NCBI GenBank assembly: GCA_035565775.1
Contig: DATMRW010000030.1
Location: 310,001-374,000 of the forward strand
Direction of reading: 5' to 3'
DNA: 64,000 bases
From: PRO6 sp035565775
Lineage (GTDB): Bacteria > Pseudomonadota > Alphaproteobacteria > Rhizobiales > Xanthobacteraceae
A model generated the notes under the pieces. That model ran no database searches and was not told where the DNA came from. It was given only the letters and a program-made list of their open reading frames with translations. The position numbers and the translations under genes are program-made. This document shows, in pieces, positions 45,272 through 53,727 of this stretch (positions within the stretch are counted from its first letter, which is position 1; every line of letters starts with the position of its first letter).

Positions 45272-45952
45272 TCAGCGGATGCCGTCGCGGATCATGTATC
45301 CCGCGCCGCGAATCGTGTGCAGCAGCGGGCGCTCAAAACCCTTGTCGATTTTCGAGCGCAGCCGCGAGATGTGGACGTCGATGACGTTGGTCTGCGGATC
45401 GAAGTGATAGTCCCAGACATTTTCCAGAAGCATGGTGCGCGTCACCACCTGCCCGGCATGGCGCATGAGATATTCGAGCAGGCGAAATTCGCGCGGCTGC
45501 AGCGCGAGGTCCTGGCCGCCGCGCGTCACGCTGTGGGTCAGCCGGTCGAGTTCGAGATCGGCAACGCGGTAGACGGTGTCTTCCACCGGCCCGCTGCGGC
45601 GGCGCGACAGCACCTCGACGCGCGCGAGCAGTTCGGCGAAGGAATAGGGTTTTGGCAGATAGTCGTCGCCGCCGGCGCGCAGGCCCTTGATGCGGTCATC
45701 GACCTGCCCGAGCGCGGAAAGGATCAGCGCCGGCGTCTGGTTGCCCTCGCCGCGCAGCGCGCCGATCACCGACAGGCCGTCGCGCTTCGGCAGCATGCGG
45801 TCGACGATCAGCACGTCGTAGGCGCCGCTCTCCGCCATCGCCAGCCCCTCCTCGCCGTCGCCGGCGCGGTCGGCGACGTGGCCGACCTCGCGAAAGGCTT
45901 TTACGAGATAGTCCGCGGACTCGCGGTCGTCTTCGATGATGAGCAGGCGCAT
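45272..45952 (-). CDS. OmpR/PhoB-family response regulator
   Basis: A 226-residue DNA-binding regulator from the ATG at 45952 (MRLLIIEDDRESADYLVKAF). An in-frame ATG at 45985 is possible. Receiver: acidic D8/D9, phospho-acceptor D51 (LIVDRMLP), the Lys in YLPKPYS. The winged-helix domain LALQPREFRLLEYLMRHAG and NVIDVHISRLRSKIDKG is complete. It follows degP after a terminator, so it has its own promoter. In many Rhizobiales this gene is, as I recall, next to its kinase and glnE; here 4 kb of other DNA intervenes. Likely function: envelope stress control of degP. Confidence 0.92.
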   Translation of the reverse strand: MRLLIIEDDRESADYLVKAFREVGHVADRAGDGEEGLAMAESGAYDVLIVDRMLPKRDGLSVIGALRGEGNQTPALILSALGQVDDRIKGLRAGGDDYLPKPYSFAELLARVEVLSRRRSGPVEDTVYRVADLELDRLTHSVTRGGQDLALQPREFRLLEYLMRHAGQVVTRTMLLENVWDYHFDPQTNVIDVHISRLRSKIDKGFERPLLHTIRGAGYMIRDGIR

Positions 45953-46056
45953 TTGGCTTTCGGATGGTGACAGGGAGGAAATCATCGGATTCACCATGGC
46001 GCGCAGACCGCACATGTGCAAGCCGCCCAAAAGCTGCAGGTCGGGGTCATGAACTC

Positions 46057-46096
46057 AAAAAGACGGACGGCGAAGCTGGGGACGCTCCGCCGTCCG
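46057..46096 (-). terminator. Rho-independent terminator after degP
   Basis: On the minus strand, CGGACGGCG at 46096-46088 pairs with CGCCGTCCG at 46072-46064 across a 15-base loop, then TC and TTTTT (46061-46057). It is about 95 bases after the degP stop and separates degP from the response regulator. Confidence 0.8.
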
Positions 46097-46191
46097 AGGT
46101 CCCTTTCGACGGAGGGGGGCAAAATCCATCGAAAGAGCGGGGAGAGAGGTTTGGCCTGATCAGGAGCAGAGCCCCTGACCAGGCGACCGGA

Positions 46192-47784
46192 TCAACCTCG
46201 ACTGATCGGCAGGGCAACGAACCGCGAGGTATCACCAGAGCGCACGCGCAGCAGGACGGAGTTCTTCTTGTCCTTGCTTGCCGCGGCAATTGCATCACGC
46301 ACGTCACCGGCCGAAGCCACCGTCTTGCCGCCGACCTCGAGGATGACGTCGCCTTCCTTGAAGCCACGCTCGGCGGCGATGCTGCTCGGGTCAACCTCGG
46401 TGACGATCACGCCTTCCTTGCCCGCGCCGGCAACGCTGCTCGCCGGAGCGACCGTCATGCCGAGACGCGGAACGTCGGTGTGCTGCTCCGTGCCGCCGCG
46501 GTCTTCTCCACCGCGGCCGCCACGTGAGGCCATGTTGCTGGGCAGCTCGCCGAGCTTGAGGTCGATCGTCTTGGTCTCGCCCTTGCGCAGGATGGTCAGC
46601 TTCACCGCGGCGCCCGGAGCCAGCTCGCCGATCTTGCGGGCCAGCATCCGCGCATCGGTCACGGTCTCGCCGTTCACCGCGGTGATGACGTCACCCGACT
46701 GGACGCCGGCCTTGTCGGCAGGCCCGCCCTGCTGCGGCTCGGCCACCAGCGCGCCCTCGGCCTTGCTCATGCCGAGGCTGTCGGCGATGTCGGAGGTCAC
46801 CGGCTGGATCTGCACGCCGATCCAGCCGCGGCTCACGCTGCCCTTATCCTTGAGCTGCGCAACCACCTGCTGCACGGTCGGCGCGGGGATCGCGAAGGCG
46901 ATGCCGACATTGCCGCCCGACGGCGAGTAGATCGCGGTGTTGACGCCGATCACCTCGCCATTCGTGTTGAAGGCCGGGCCACCGGAGTTGCCCTTGTTCA
47001 CCGGCGCGTCGATCTGCAGGAAGTCGTCATAGGGACCGTTGCCGATGTCGCGGCCGCTCGCGGAGACGATACCCGCCGTCACCGTGCCGCCGAGGCCGAA
47101 CGGATTGCCGACCGCGAGAACCCAGTCGCCGATCCGCGGCTTGGCTTCGGCCAGCTTGGCATAGGCGAAGGTAGTTGAGCCGCCATCGACCTTGATCAGC
47201 GCGAGGTCGGTGCGCGGATCGGTGCCGATCACCTTGGCGGTGAAGGTCTTGCCGTCGTCGGTGCGCACGTCGACTTCGCTCGCGCCGTCGACCACGTGGT
47301 TGTTGGTCACGGCATAGCCGTCAGGCGAAATGAAGAAGCCCGAACCCTGTCCGGTGATCATGTGGCCACCGCGGCGGCCGCGCGGGCCCTGCCCGGGCAT
47401 GCCGTCAGGACCGCCGAAGCGGCGGAAGAAGCGCTCCATCGGCGAACCCGGAGGGAACGGCAAATCGCCGACCGTGGCGCTCTCCTTTTCGGGGATCTTC
47501 ACCGCGACGGAAATCACCGAGGGCTTCACGCGTTCGACGATGTCGGCAAAGCCGGCGGGGCGCTGGACATTCTTGAGTCCGCTGTCAACCTGTGCGTGCG
47601 CCGGAGTCGCCAGCAAATCATACTGGCCGTGAGAAGGAGCGAAAGCGTAAGCGCCGGCGCCGAGACCGGCAACGACGGAGGCCATCAGCGCCATCTTGCG
47701 CAGCGACCAGATCGAACGGGCGCGCTTGGGCTGGGCAGCCGGGGAAACGGAAGGATTGGCAGGCGTGTTGTTCGGGTCGGTCAT
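46192..47784 (-). CDS. degP: Do-family periplasmic serine protease/chaperone
   Basis: A 530-residue HtrA protein for folding quality control in the periplasm. An N-terminal signal anchor (MALMASVVAGLGAGAYAFA, about 31-50) precedes the protease domain with the triad H163 (TNNHVV), Asp (DPRTDLALIKV) and Ser (NKGNSGGPAFN). Two PDZ domains follow (SRGWIGVQIQPVTSDIAD; LGMTVAP to VILEVGGKTVASAGDV). A Gly/Arg-rich loop GMPGQGPRGRRGG near 130 is the LA-loop region. GGAG lies upstream of the ATG. A tandem direct repeat in the promoter region suggests control by an OmpR-type regulator, probably the one encoded just downstream. Confidence 0.95.
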   Translation of the reverse strand: MTDPNNTPANPSVSPAAQPKRARSIWSLRKMALMASVVAGLGAGAYAFAPSHGQYDLLATPAHAQVDSGLKNVQRPAGFADIVERVKPSVISVAVKIPEKESATVGDLPFPPGSPMERFFRRFGGPDGMPGQGPRGRRGGHMITGQGSGFFISPDGYAVTNNHVVDGASEVDVRTDDGKTFTAKVIGTDPRTDLALIKVDGGSTTFAYAKLAEAKPRIGDWVLAVGNPFGLGGTVTAGIVSASGRDIGNGPYDDFLQIDAPVNKGNSGGPAFNTNGEVIGVNTAIYSPSGGNVGIAFAIPAPTVQQVVAQLKDKGSVSRGWIGVQIQPVTSDIADSLGMSKAEGALVAEPQQGGPADKAGVQSGDVITAVNGETVTDARMLARKIGELAPGAAVKLTILRKGETKTIDLKLGELPSNMASRGGRGGEDRGGTEQHTDVPRLGMTVAPASSVAGAGKEGVIVTEVDPSSIAAERGFKEGDVILEVGGKTVASAGDVRDAIAAASKDKKNSVLLRVRSGDTSRFVALPISRG

Positions 47785-47878
47785 GGTCGATCTCCGGCGG
47801 GTGATTTGCGAGACGCTGGATGCGCATCGTGTTAACGCCGAAGATGCCTTGTCGCGCCTTACAGCGCGCTGACCATCA

Positions 47879-47898
47879 GATTAATCTTTCGTAATCTT
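47879..47898 (-). promoter_or_regulatory. Tandem direct repeat upstream of degP, OmpR-type site
   Basis: Read on the minus strand: AAGATTACGA directly followed by AAGATTAATC, two AAGATT half sites spaced by one helical turn (10 bases). It lies 95-115 bases before the degP start, between degP and ccmH. Direct repeats with this period are the usual target of OmpR/PhoB-family regulators. Confidence 0.5.
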
Positions 47899-47909
47899 GC
47901 AATGCCCGC

Positions 47910-48431
47910 TTAGGCGCTGCGCCCTTCGCCGGCGGCCGGCACATCCTCGCCGATGAGCTTGGCGAGCCGGGCTTCCTCATCTGGCGTGAGCGGGGCTAAC
48001 GCCTGCTCGCGGGGCGACAGCGCGCGCCTGCGTCCGCGCAGCCACAGCGCGATGCCGCCGCCGGCCAGCACCAAGGGCGGGAACAGCCACAACAAAAGCG
48101 TGTGCAGCTCGAACGGCGGCTTGAGCAGGACGAACTCGCCGTAACGCGCGACGAGAAAATCGAGCACTTCTCCATCGCTGTCGCCCTTGGCCAGCCGTTC
48201 GCGCACCAGAATGCGCAGGTCCCGCGCCAGCGGCGCATCGGAGTCGTCGATGGACTGGTTCTGGCACACCATACAGCGGATCTCCCGCGACAGATTGCGC
48301 GCGCGCGCCTCCTTTGCGGGGTCCTTCATGATCTCGTCGGGCTGCACGGCAAGCGCCGCCGAGCCTGCGGCCACCAGCACGGCGAGGGCTGCGAATGCGC
48401 GAGAAAGTTTACGTCGAACGCGATGCGCCAT
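47910..48431 (-). CDS. ccmH: Cytochrome c maturation protein CcmH (CycL)
   Basis: A 173-residue membrane-anchored thiol oxidoreductase that handles apocytochrome c during heme attachment. Signal peptide, then the three-helix periplasmic domain with the LRCxVCQNQ-type motif, here IRCMVCQNQSIDDS (C53, C56). A C-terminal membrane helix follows (LLLWLFPPLVLAGGGIALWL) with a cytoplasmic tail. It starts 3 bases after ccmF. Single-domain CcmH plus separate CcmI is the alphaproteobacterial arrangement. Confidence 0.95.
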   Translation of the reverse strand: MAHRVRRKLSRAFAALAVLVAAGSAALAVQPDEIMKDPAKEARARNLSREIRCMVCQNQSIDDSDAPLARDLRILVRERLAKGDSDGEVLDFLVARYGEFVLLKPPFELHTLLLWLFPPLVLAGGGIALWLRGRRRALSPREQALAPLTPDEEARLAKLIGEDVPAAGEGRSA

Positions 48432-48434
48432 CGC

Positions 48435-50417
48435 CTACTCCGCGGGCTGCAGCTTGCGAACGGCACGCGCGGGCTTCGGCGCGCCGACGCGCAGGCGGCG
48501 GTCGATCAGCGAAAGGAAACCGCCGAACGCCATCATCAGCGGCCCGATCCAGATCAGCAGCACCAGCGGCTTGTGATAGATCCGCACCGAGATCGCGCCC
48601 GCCGTGTCGGTTTCGCCGAGCGAGATATAGAGCTGGCTCGCGCCGCGGCTGAATAGCGCCGCTTCGGTCGTCGCCGAGCCGCGCGCCGGGAAGTTGCGCT
48701 TCGACGGCGCCATGCTTCCGATCGGCTTGCCGTCGAGCATGATGGTGAAGCGCGCGACGTGCTCAAAATAGTTAGGCCCCTGCTGCTCGTTGATGCTGTC
48801 GAGCCGCGCCTCGTAGGCACCGAGGCTGGCGACGTCGCCCGGCTTCATCGTCGCGATGTATTCGGTGTTCCAGGTCGACTCGCAGACGATGCCGATCAAG
48901 GCGACGCCGAGGCCGGCATGGGCAATCGCCCTGCCCCAGGTCGAACGCGGCAGGCCGGCAGCGCGGCGCACCGCGGTTGCAAACGGCACGCGGAACAGCG
49001 CGGCGCGCTCGGTGATCTCGACAATCGCGCCGAGAATGACGAACACCGCAACGCCGATCATCAGCGGCGCCAGCACCGCCCCGCCCTTGACCCATGCGAT
49101 CACCACCGCCGTCGTCACCAGCGCGACGATGCCGGACGCCATCAGGCGCTGGGCGGCGCCGAGCAGGTCGCCGCGCTTCCAGGCCAGCAACGTGCCGAAC
49201 GGAACGGCGACCAGAAGCGGGATCATCAGCGGGATGAAGGTGAGATTGAAGAACGGCGGGCCGACCGAGATCTTGTCTTCGGTCAGCACCTCAAGCGCCA
49301 GCGGATAGAGCGTGCCGACCAGCACCGTCGCGCAGGCGGTGGTCAGCAGCAGATTGTTGAGCACCAGCGAGCCTTCGCGCGAGATCGGCGCGAACAGGCC
49401 GCCCTGCCGCAGCGTCGACGCGCGCCAGGCATAGAGCGCAAGGCTGCCGCCGATGAACACGCAGAGAATGATCAGGATGAAGATGCCGCGCGCGGGATCG
49501 GTGGCGAAGGCGTGCACCGAGGTCAGCACGCCCGAGCGCACGAGGAAGGTGCCGAGCAGCGACAGCGAAAAGGTCAGGATCGCGAGCAGGATGGTCCAGA
49601 TCTTCAGCGCGTCGCGCTTCTCCATCACCACCGCCGAGTGCAGCAGCGCGGTGCCGGCGAGCCAGGGCATCAGCGAAGCGTTCTCGACCGGGTCCCAGAA
49701 CCACCAGCCGCCCCAGCCGAGCTCGTAATAGGCCCAGTAAGAGCCCATCGCGATGCCGAGGGTAAGGAAGATCCACGCCATCAGCGTCCACGGCCGCACC
49801 CAGCGCGCCCAGGCCGCATCGATCTTGCCCTCGATCAGCGCGGCGACGGCGAAGGAGAACGAGATCGAGAAGCCGACATAGCCGAGATAGAGCAGCGGCG
49901 GATGGACCGCGAGGCCGATGTCCTGCAACACCGGATTGAGGTCGCGGCCCTCCACCGGCGGGTTGACGAGGCGCGCGAACGGGTTCGAGGTCAGCAGGAT
50001 GAACAGATAGAACGCCGCGCCGATGAAGCCCTGCACTGCGAGGACGTTGGCGCGCAGCGTCAGCGGCAGGTTGGCGCCGAACAGGGCGACCAGCGCGCCG
50101 AACAGCGCGAGGATCAGCACCCAGAGCAGCATCGAGCCCTCGTGATTGCCCCAGACGCCGGTGATCTTGTAGACCATCGGCTTCATCGAATGCGAGTTCT
50201 CGGCGACGTTGAGCACGGAGAAATCGGACGTGATGTAGAGCGTCGTCAGCGCGCCAAAGGCAAACAGCACGAAGATGAACTGCGCCTGCGCCGTGAGGCG
50301 GCCGACATTCATCAGCGCCGGGTCGCGCACCTGCGCGCCGATGATCGGCACCACCGCCTGAATCAGCGTCAAGGCGAGTGCCAGCACCAGCGCGAAATGC
50401 CCGACCTCGGCGATCAT
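48435..50417 (-). CDS. ccmF: Heme lyase subunit CcmF (CycK)
   Basis: A 660-residue polytopic inner-membrane protein with about 15 helices; joins heme from CcmE to apocytochrome c with CcmH and CcmI. The heme-handling WWD region is GWGGWWFWDPVENASLMPWL split around residue 235-254. HPPLLYLGYVGFS supplies conserved external histidines. The long periplasmic segment near 510-620 is present. The start overlaps the stop of ccmE (ATGA at 50417-50414). Confidence 0.97.
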   Translation of the reverse strand: MIAEVGHFALVLALALTLIQAVVPIIGAQVRDPALMNVGRLTAQAQFIFVLFAFGALTTLYITSDFSVLNVAENSHSMKPMVYKITGVWGNHEGSMLLWVLILALFGALVALFGANLPLTLRANVLAVQGFIGAAFYLFILLTSNPFARLVNPPVEGRDLNPVLQDIGLAVHPPLLYLGYVGFSISFSFAVAALIEGKIDAAWARWVRPWTLMAWIFLTLGIAMGSYWAYYELGWGGWWFWDPVENASLMPWLAGTALLHSAVVMEKRDALKIWTILLAILTFSLSLLGTFLVRSGVLTSVHAFATDPARGIFILIILCVFIGGSLALYAWRASTLRQGGLFAPISREGSLVLNNLLLTTACATVLVGTLYPLALEVLTEDKISVGPPFFNLTFIPLMIPLLVAVPFGTLLAWKRGDLLGAAQRLMASGIVALVTTAVVIAWVKGGAVLAPLMIGVAVFVILGAIVEITERAALFRVPFATAVRRAAGLPRSTWGRAIAHAGLGVALIGIVCESTWNTEYIATMKPGDVASLGAYEARLDSINEQQGPNYFEHVARFTIMLDGKPIGSMAPSKRNFPARGSATTEAALFSRGASQLYISLGETDTAGAISVRIYHKPLVLLIWIGPLMMAFGGFLSLIDRRLRVGAPKPARAVRKLQPAE

Positions 50418-50881
50418 TGCGTTTTACCCTCACCCGGCTTGTTGGCGTAGTCGTCCTTCCAGTGGCCCTGCTTCTTCAGCGCATCGGCCACCGGCTTCGG
50501 CATATAGGTTTCGTCGTGCTTGGCGAGCACGGTGTCGGCCTTGAACACGCCGTTGCCATCGAGCGCGCCTTCCGCCACCACGCCCTGCCCCTCGCGGAAC
50601 AGGTCCGGCAGAATGCCCTGATAGCGCACCTTCAGCGTGTCCTTGCCGTCGGTCACCTCGAAGCTGACGTGGAGCTGGTCGCTGCGCTTGAGCGAGCCCT
50701 CGCTCACCAGGCCGCCGAGGCGGAACCGCTGGCCGGGGCCGATCTGCTTCTCCGCGACCATCGAGGGCGTCGAGAAGAACACGATGGAATCGCGGAATGC
50801 GTTCAGCACCAGCGCGGCCGCAATCGCAAGCACCGCGAGCGCCCCGCCAATCATCGTCAATCGCCGCTGCTTCCTGGTCAT
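50414..50881 (-). CDS. ccmE: Heme chaperone CcmE (CycJ)
   Basis: A 155-residue periplasmic heme chaperone anchored by one N-terminal helix (MIGGALAVLAIAAALVL). The heme is bound covalently at H122 in the motif LAKHDETYMPK, with Y126 as axial ligand. The OB-fold strands (RFRLGGLV, VRYQGILPDLFREGQGVVAEG) are intact. The ATG at 50881 is chosen because it precedes the anchor directly; a TTG at 50932 that overlaps the ccmI stop would add 17 residues. Confidence 0.95.
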   Translation of the reverse strand: MTRKQRRLTMIGGALAVLAIAAALVLNAFRDSIVFFSTPSMVAEKQIGPGQRFRLGGLVSEGSLKRSDQLHVSFEVTDGKDTLKVRYQGILPDLFREGQGVVAEGALDGNGVFKADTVLAKHDETYMPKPVADALKKQGHWKDDYANKPGEGKTQ

Positions 50882-50928
50882 TCTGTCCGTTCTGTTGTGA
50901 GGTTGGCTGAATGGCGGAGTCCCCGCCG

Positions 50929-52032
50929 TCAACCATCCAATCCGAGCGCCTTCAACCCGTCGTTGAGCTTGCGCAAATGATCGGCCTCCTGCGCCACCGC
51001 CTGCCGGGCGCTGTCGCGGGCCGCGGCGGCCTTGTCAGGCTCGCCGAGCACCATATAGGCCTGAATCAGGCGCAGCCAGCCCTCGACATCGTTGCCATTG
51101 GCCTGCAGGCGGGTTGCAAGGCGCTCGACCATCCCGCGGATCATCGCGCTGCGATCCTCAACGCTCATGTTGTCGGCCGCCGTCATCGCGTCGTTGGAAA
51201 GGCTCGGCCCCACCGTGCCGCCGACCCGCGCCAGCGCCGCCTCGACCAGCGGCCGCCATGGGGCATCGGCCGGCGCATCGGCAATCATCGCGCGCCAGAT
51301 CGCGGCGGCATCATTGGGCCGGCCGTCCTGTTCGGCGGCAAGGCCCAGGAAATAGCGGGCCTTCGGCTCCTTCGGATCCTGCGCCAGCGCCTGCTCGAAT
51401 TCGGCCTTCGCCGCCTGGGTGACGACGCCGTTGGCGGCGAGCGTCACGGCTTCGCCGAGATTGGCGCGCCGTGCCGCGCTGTCGCCGTTATAGGTGAGCG
51501 CGTTGCGGAAGGCGACGACCGCCTCATCGATGCGCCCGAGGCGCTGCAGCACCGGCGCGATCACTTCCCAGCCGCGGCCGTCGGTCGGGTTTTTCTCAAG
51601 ATGGGCCTTCACCTGCCCGACCAGCTTGTCGAGCGAGTCGCTGCCCCGCGGTGCGGCCATCCGTTCCGCCAGCGGAACTCCGGGCAGCGCCGGGTTCCCG
51701 AGGCGCAGATAGAGCGTCGTCGCCATCAGCGGCAGGCCGAGCAGCGCCACGATGGTAACGAAGCGGCGGATGGTGAGGCTGGATTTTGCCCGCCCGGCCT
51801 CCTCCTGCCCGGCTGCGGCCAGCAGGCGACGGCTGATTTCAAGCCTTGCCGCGGCGGCTTCGGTCGCCCCGATCAGGCCGGCGGCGAGGTCGCGTTCAAC
51901 CTCGGCGAGCTGATCCTTGTAGACGGCGGCATCGGTGCCACCGCCCGCCCCCAGATGCTTCTGCCCCAATGGCCACAGAACCGCAAAGACGGCCGCAGCC
52001 GTCATCAGGGCAAAAATGAACCATAACGCCAT
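50929..52032 (-). CDS. ccmI: Cytochrome c maturation protein CcmI (CycH)
   Basis: A 367-residue apocytochrome chaperone. Two membrane helices (1-22 and about 90-110) flank a cytoplasmic loop with YKDQLAEVERDLAAGLI, the CcmI signature. The periplasmic part carries TPR repeats (GRIDEAVVAFRNALTYNG; AKAEFEQALAQDP; PNDAAAIWRAM). It is the first gene of ccmI-ccmE-ccmF-ccmH (cycHJKL). ccmABCD and ccmG are not in this window and are normally in another cluster in this group. Confidence 0.94.
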   Translation of the reverse strand: MALWFIFALMTAAAVFAVLWPLGQKHLGAGGGTDAAVYKDQLAEVERDLAAGLIGATEAAAARLEISRRLLAAAGQEEAGRAKSSLTIRRFVTIVALLGLPLMATTLYLRLGNPALPGVPLAERMAAPRGSDSLDKLVGQVKAHLEKNPTDGRGWEVIAPVLQRLGRIDEAVVAFRNALTYNGDSAARRANLGEAVTLAANGVVTQAAKAEFEQALAQDPKEPKARYFLGLAAEQDGRPNDAAAIWRAMIADAPADAPWRPLVEAALARVGGTVGPSLSNDAMTAADNMSVEDRSAMIRGMVERLATRLQANGNDVEGWLRLIQAYMVLGEPDKAAAARDSARQAVAQEADHLRKLNDGLKALGLDG

Positions 52033-52163
52033 GAAACGAAGTTCCGGGAGACCTGCCAGCGACGATGCGGCACTCGACAGTCCGGGTTACACCATGGCAG
52101 GCCGGCTTTCGCAATTGACAATAACGCGACATTTTCGGCGCTCGCGGCCGAAACCGACCGCGA

Positions 52164-53579
52164 TCAGCCGCTTTTCGCCTGGGCCGCGCGCTTGGCATCG
52201 GCGACGGCGTGCTCCGCCGCCCGCGCCATCATCACCGCATAGTCGTTGCCGAACAGCATGCTGCAGAAACGGATCGCAACTTCGACCTGCCGCTGGCGGT
52301 AGGCACGGGACCGCGGCTGGCCGACCTTCACCGATTCGAGCAGGGCTGCCGTGGCCCGCTCGACATATTGCTGAAGCTCCGAGAACGCCCGCTGCGACAC
52401 TTCGCTGATCGCCAGTTCCCCGGCGAAGGCGCGGCATTCGGCAAGGAAGCCGATCAGCGCGGCGGTCTCGTCGACCTCCATGGCGTCGATGCTGCTCGTC
52501 GCGGTGATCTCGCTCTCCGGCCGTTGGCGCAGGAGCCGCCGCACGCGCCCCGGCACGCTCTCGATCTCAGCGCGCAGGCCGCCCGAAATATCCTTGCGGA
52601 TGGCGGCGAGCTGGCGCCCCCAGCTCGAATCGCTGCGCAGGTCGAGCTCGGTGCGCAGGCCGCGCACGCCGTCATGAATGGTTTTGAGGTTCTCGCCGAC
52701 AAGCTTGAAGCGTCCCCGCTTGATGTCGGTGCCGAGCGCCGCGGTGCGGCGCGACAGGTCATGCAGCGCCATCGTCACCGCCACCCCGTAGGGGAGCGCC
52801 GCGACCCGGACCTCGTCGTCCGAACCGGCCATCTGGATCGGCAGGCGGATGATCTGCCAGGGCGCGTCGAGCCGCGACATCGCCAGCGACAGCGCAAAGG
52901 GCAGAACCACGGGATTCTGCAGCATCGGCAGATCGAGCGCGGCCGCCACATTGGCAACCTGCGAGGCGCCGAATGTCGAGATCGACGGCGGCAGGCGATC
53001 GGCGAGATTGGCGAGAGCTTCATGGGCGCGCAGCAGCGCGGCGATCGCCGGCAGGTCCTCGATCACCCGCGGCGACGAAAGCCGAGTCAGGTTGCGGCGG
53101 CGGTCGCCGTCGCGCCCAGCCAGCGCGCCGATCACGGCCGAGACTGCCTCGCCGGCCGCGACGCGATAGGCGCTGAGCGCCTGCGCGGCCTGCACGGTGG
53201 GGCCGTTCTGCTCGGCTTCGGCCAGCACGACCTCGAGCGCCTTCGTCTCTTCGACGAGCGCCTCATGGGCGAGCCATTGCCAAACGGCCTCAAGCGATGA
53301 GCGGCGGACCTCGCCGGGGCATGACAGGTTGTCGCGATCAACCAGAAACGGCTCGAGCGCGCGAAACACATCGCGCTGCGCGTCATTCTTGCGCGAGCGG
53401 GCATTGACGTTGGACTTGCGGAGCAACTGGCGCAGTTCGCCCAGCACCAGATTGGCCAGTTGGGCATCATCGCCGCCGCCAGCCGCCGCGCGCTCGAATT
53501 CGCGCACCAGCATCGCCTGCGCCGAGGGCGAAAGCTGCGCAAGAAACTGTCTGAGCCGCCCCATCGCTGACTGATTCAT
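52164..53579 (-). CDS. Conserved hypothetical protein, 471 residues
   Basis: I do not recognise a family. The protein is almost entirely alpha-helical and soluble, with no signal peptide or membrane helix (MNQSAMGRLRQFLAQLSPSA at the start). It is rich in Ala, Arg, Leu and Glu and has a few probable coiled-coil stretches (ALVEETKALEVVLAEAEQNG, FSELQQYVERATAALLESV). Only two cysteines are evident. GGCGG precedes the ATG. It lies between the FeuQ-like kinase and ccmI on the same strand, with 130 bases to ccmI. Codon use is like that of its neighbours, so it is likely native. Confidence 0.8.
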   Translation of the reverse strand: MNQSAMGRLRQFLAQLSPSAQAMLVREFERAAAGGGDDAQLANLVLGELRQLLRKSNVNARSRKNDAQRDVFRALEPFLVDRDNLSCPGEVRRSSLEAVWQWLAHEALVEETKALEVVLAEAEQNGPTVQAAQALSAYRVAAGEAVSAVIGALAGRDGDRRRNLTRLSSPRVIEDLPAIAALLRAHEALANLADRLPPSISTFGASQVANVAAALDLPMLQNPVVLPFALSLAMSRLDAPWQIIRLPIQMAGSDDEVRVAALPYGVAVTMALHDLSRRTAALGTDIKRGRFKLVGENLKTIHDGVRGLRTELDLRSDSSWGRQLAAIRKDISGGLRAEIESVPGRVRRLLRQRPESEITATSSIDAMEVDETAALIGFLAECRAFAGELAISEVSQRAFSELQQYVERATAALLESVKVGQPRSRAYRQRQVEVAIRFCSMLFGNDYAVMMARAAEHAVADAKRAAQAKSG

Positions 53580-53727
53580 CCGCCCGACCCCGGCATGCGT
53601 CCACCGAAAAGCTTTCCCTCCGGGACCGCCCCCGGGCCGGCGCAGCTTTGCGACGGCACCGCAAACCTATGCCGCGCCGCGTTAAGAACGCGTTGAAGGG
53701 TTCCGCCCGGCGCGCCGCGCCGCCGGC

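Noticed and set aside
48759..50450. Open frame of 563 codons opposite ccmF
   Set aside because: Very Arg/Asp/Gln/His-rich antisense shadow of the ccmF codons with no ribosome site or motif.
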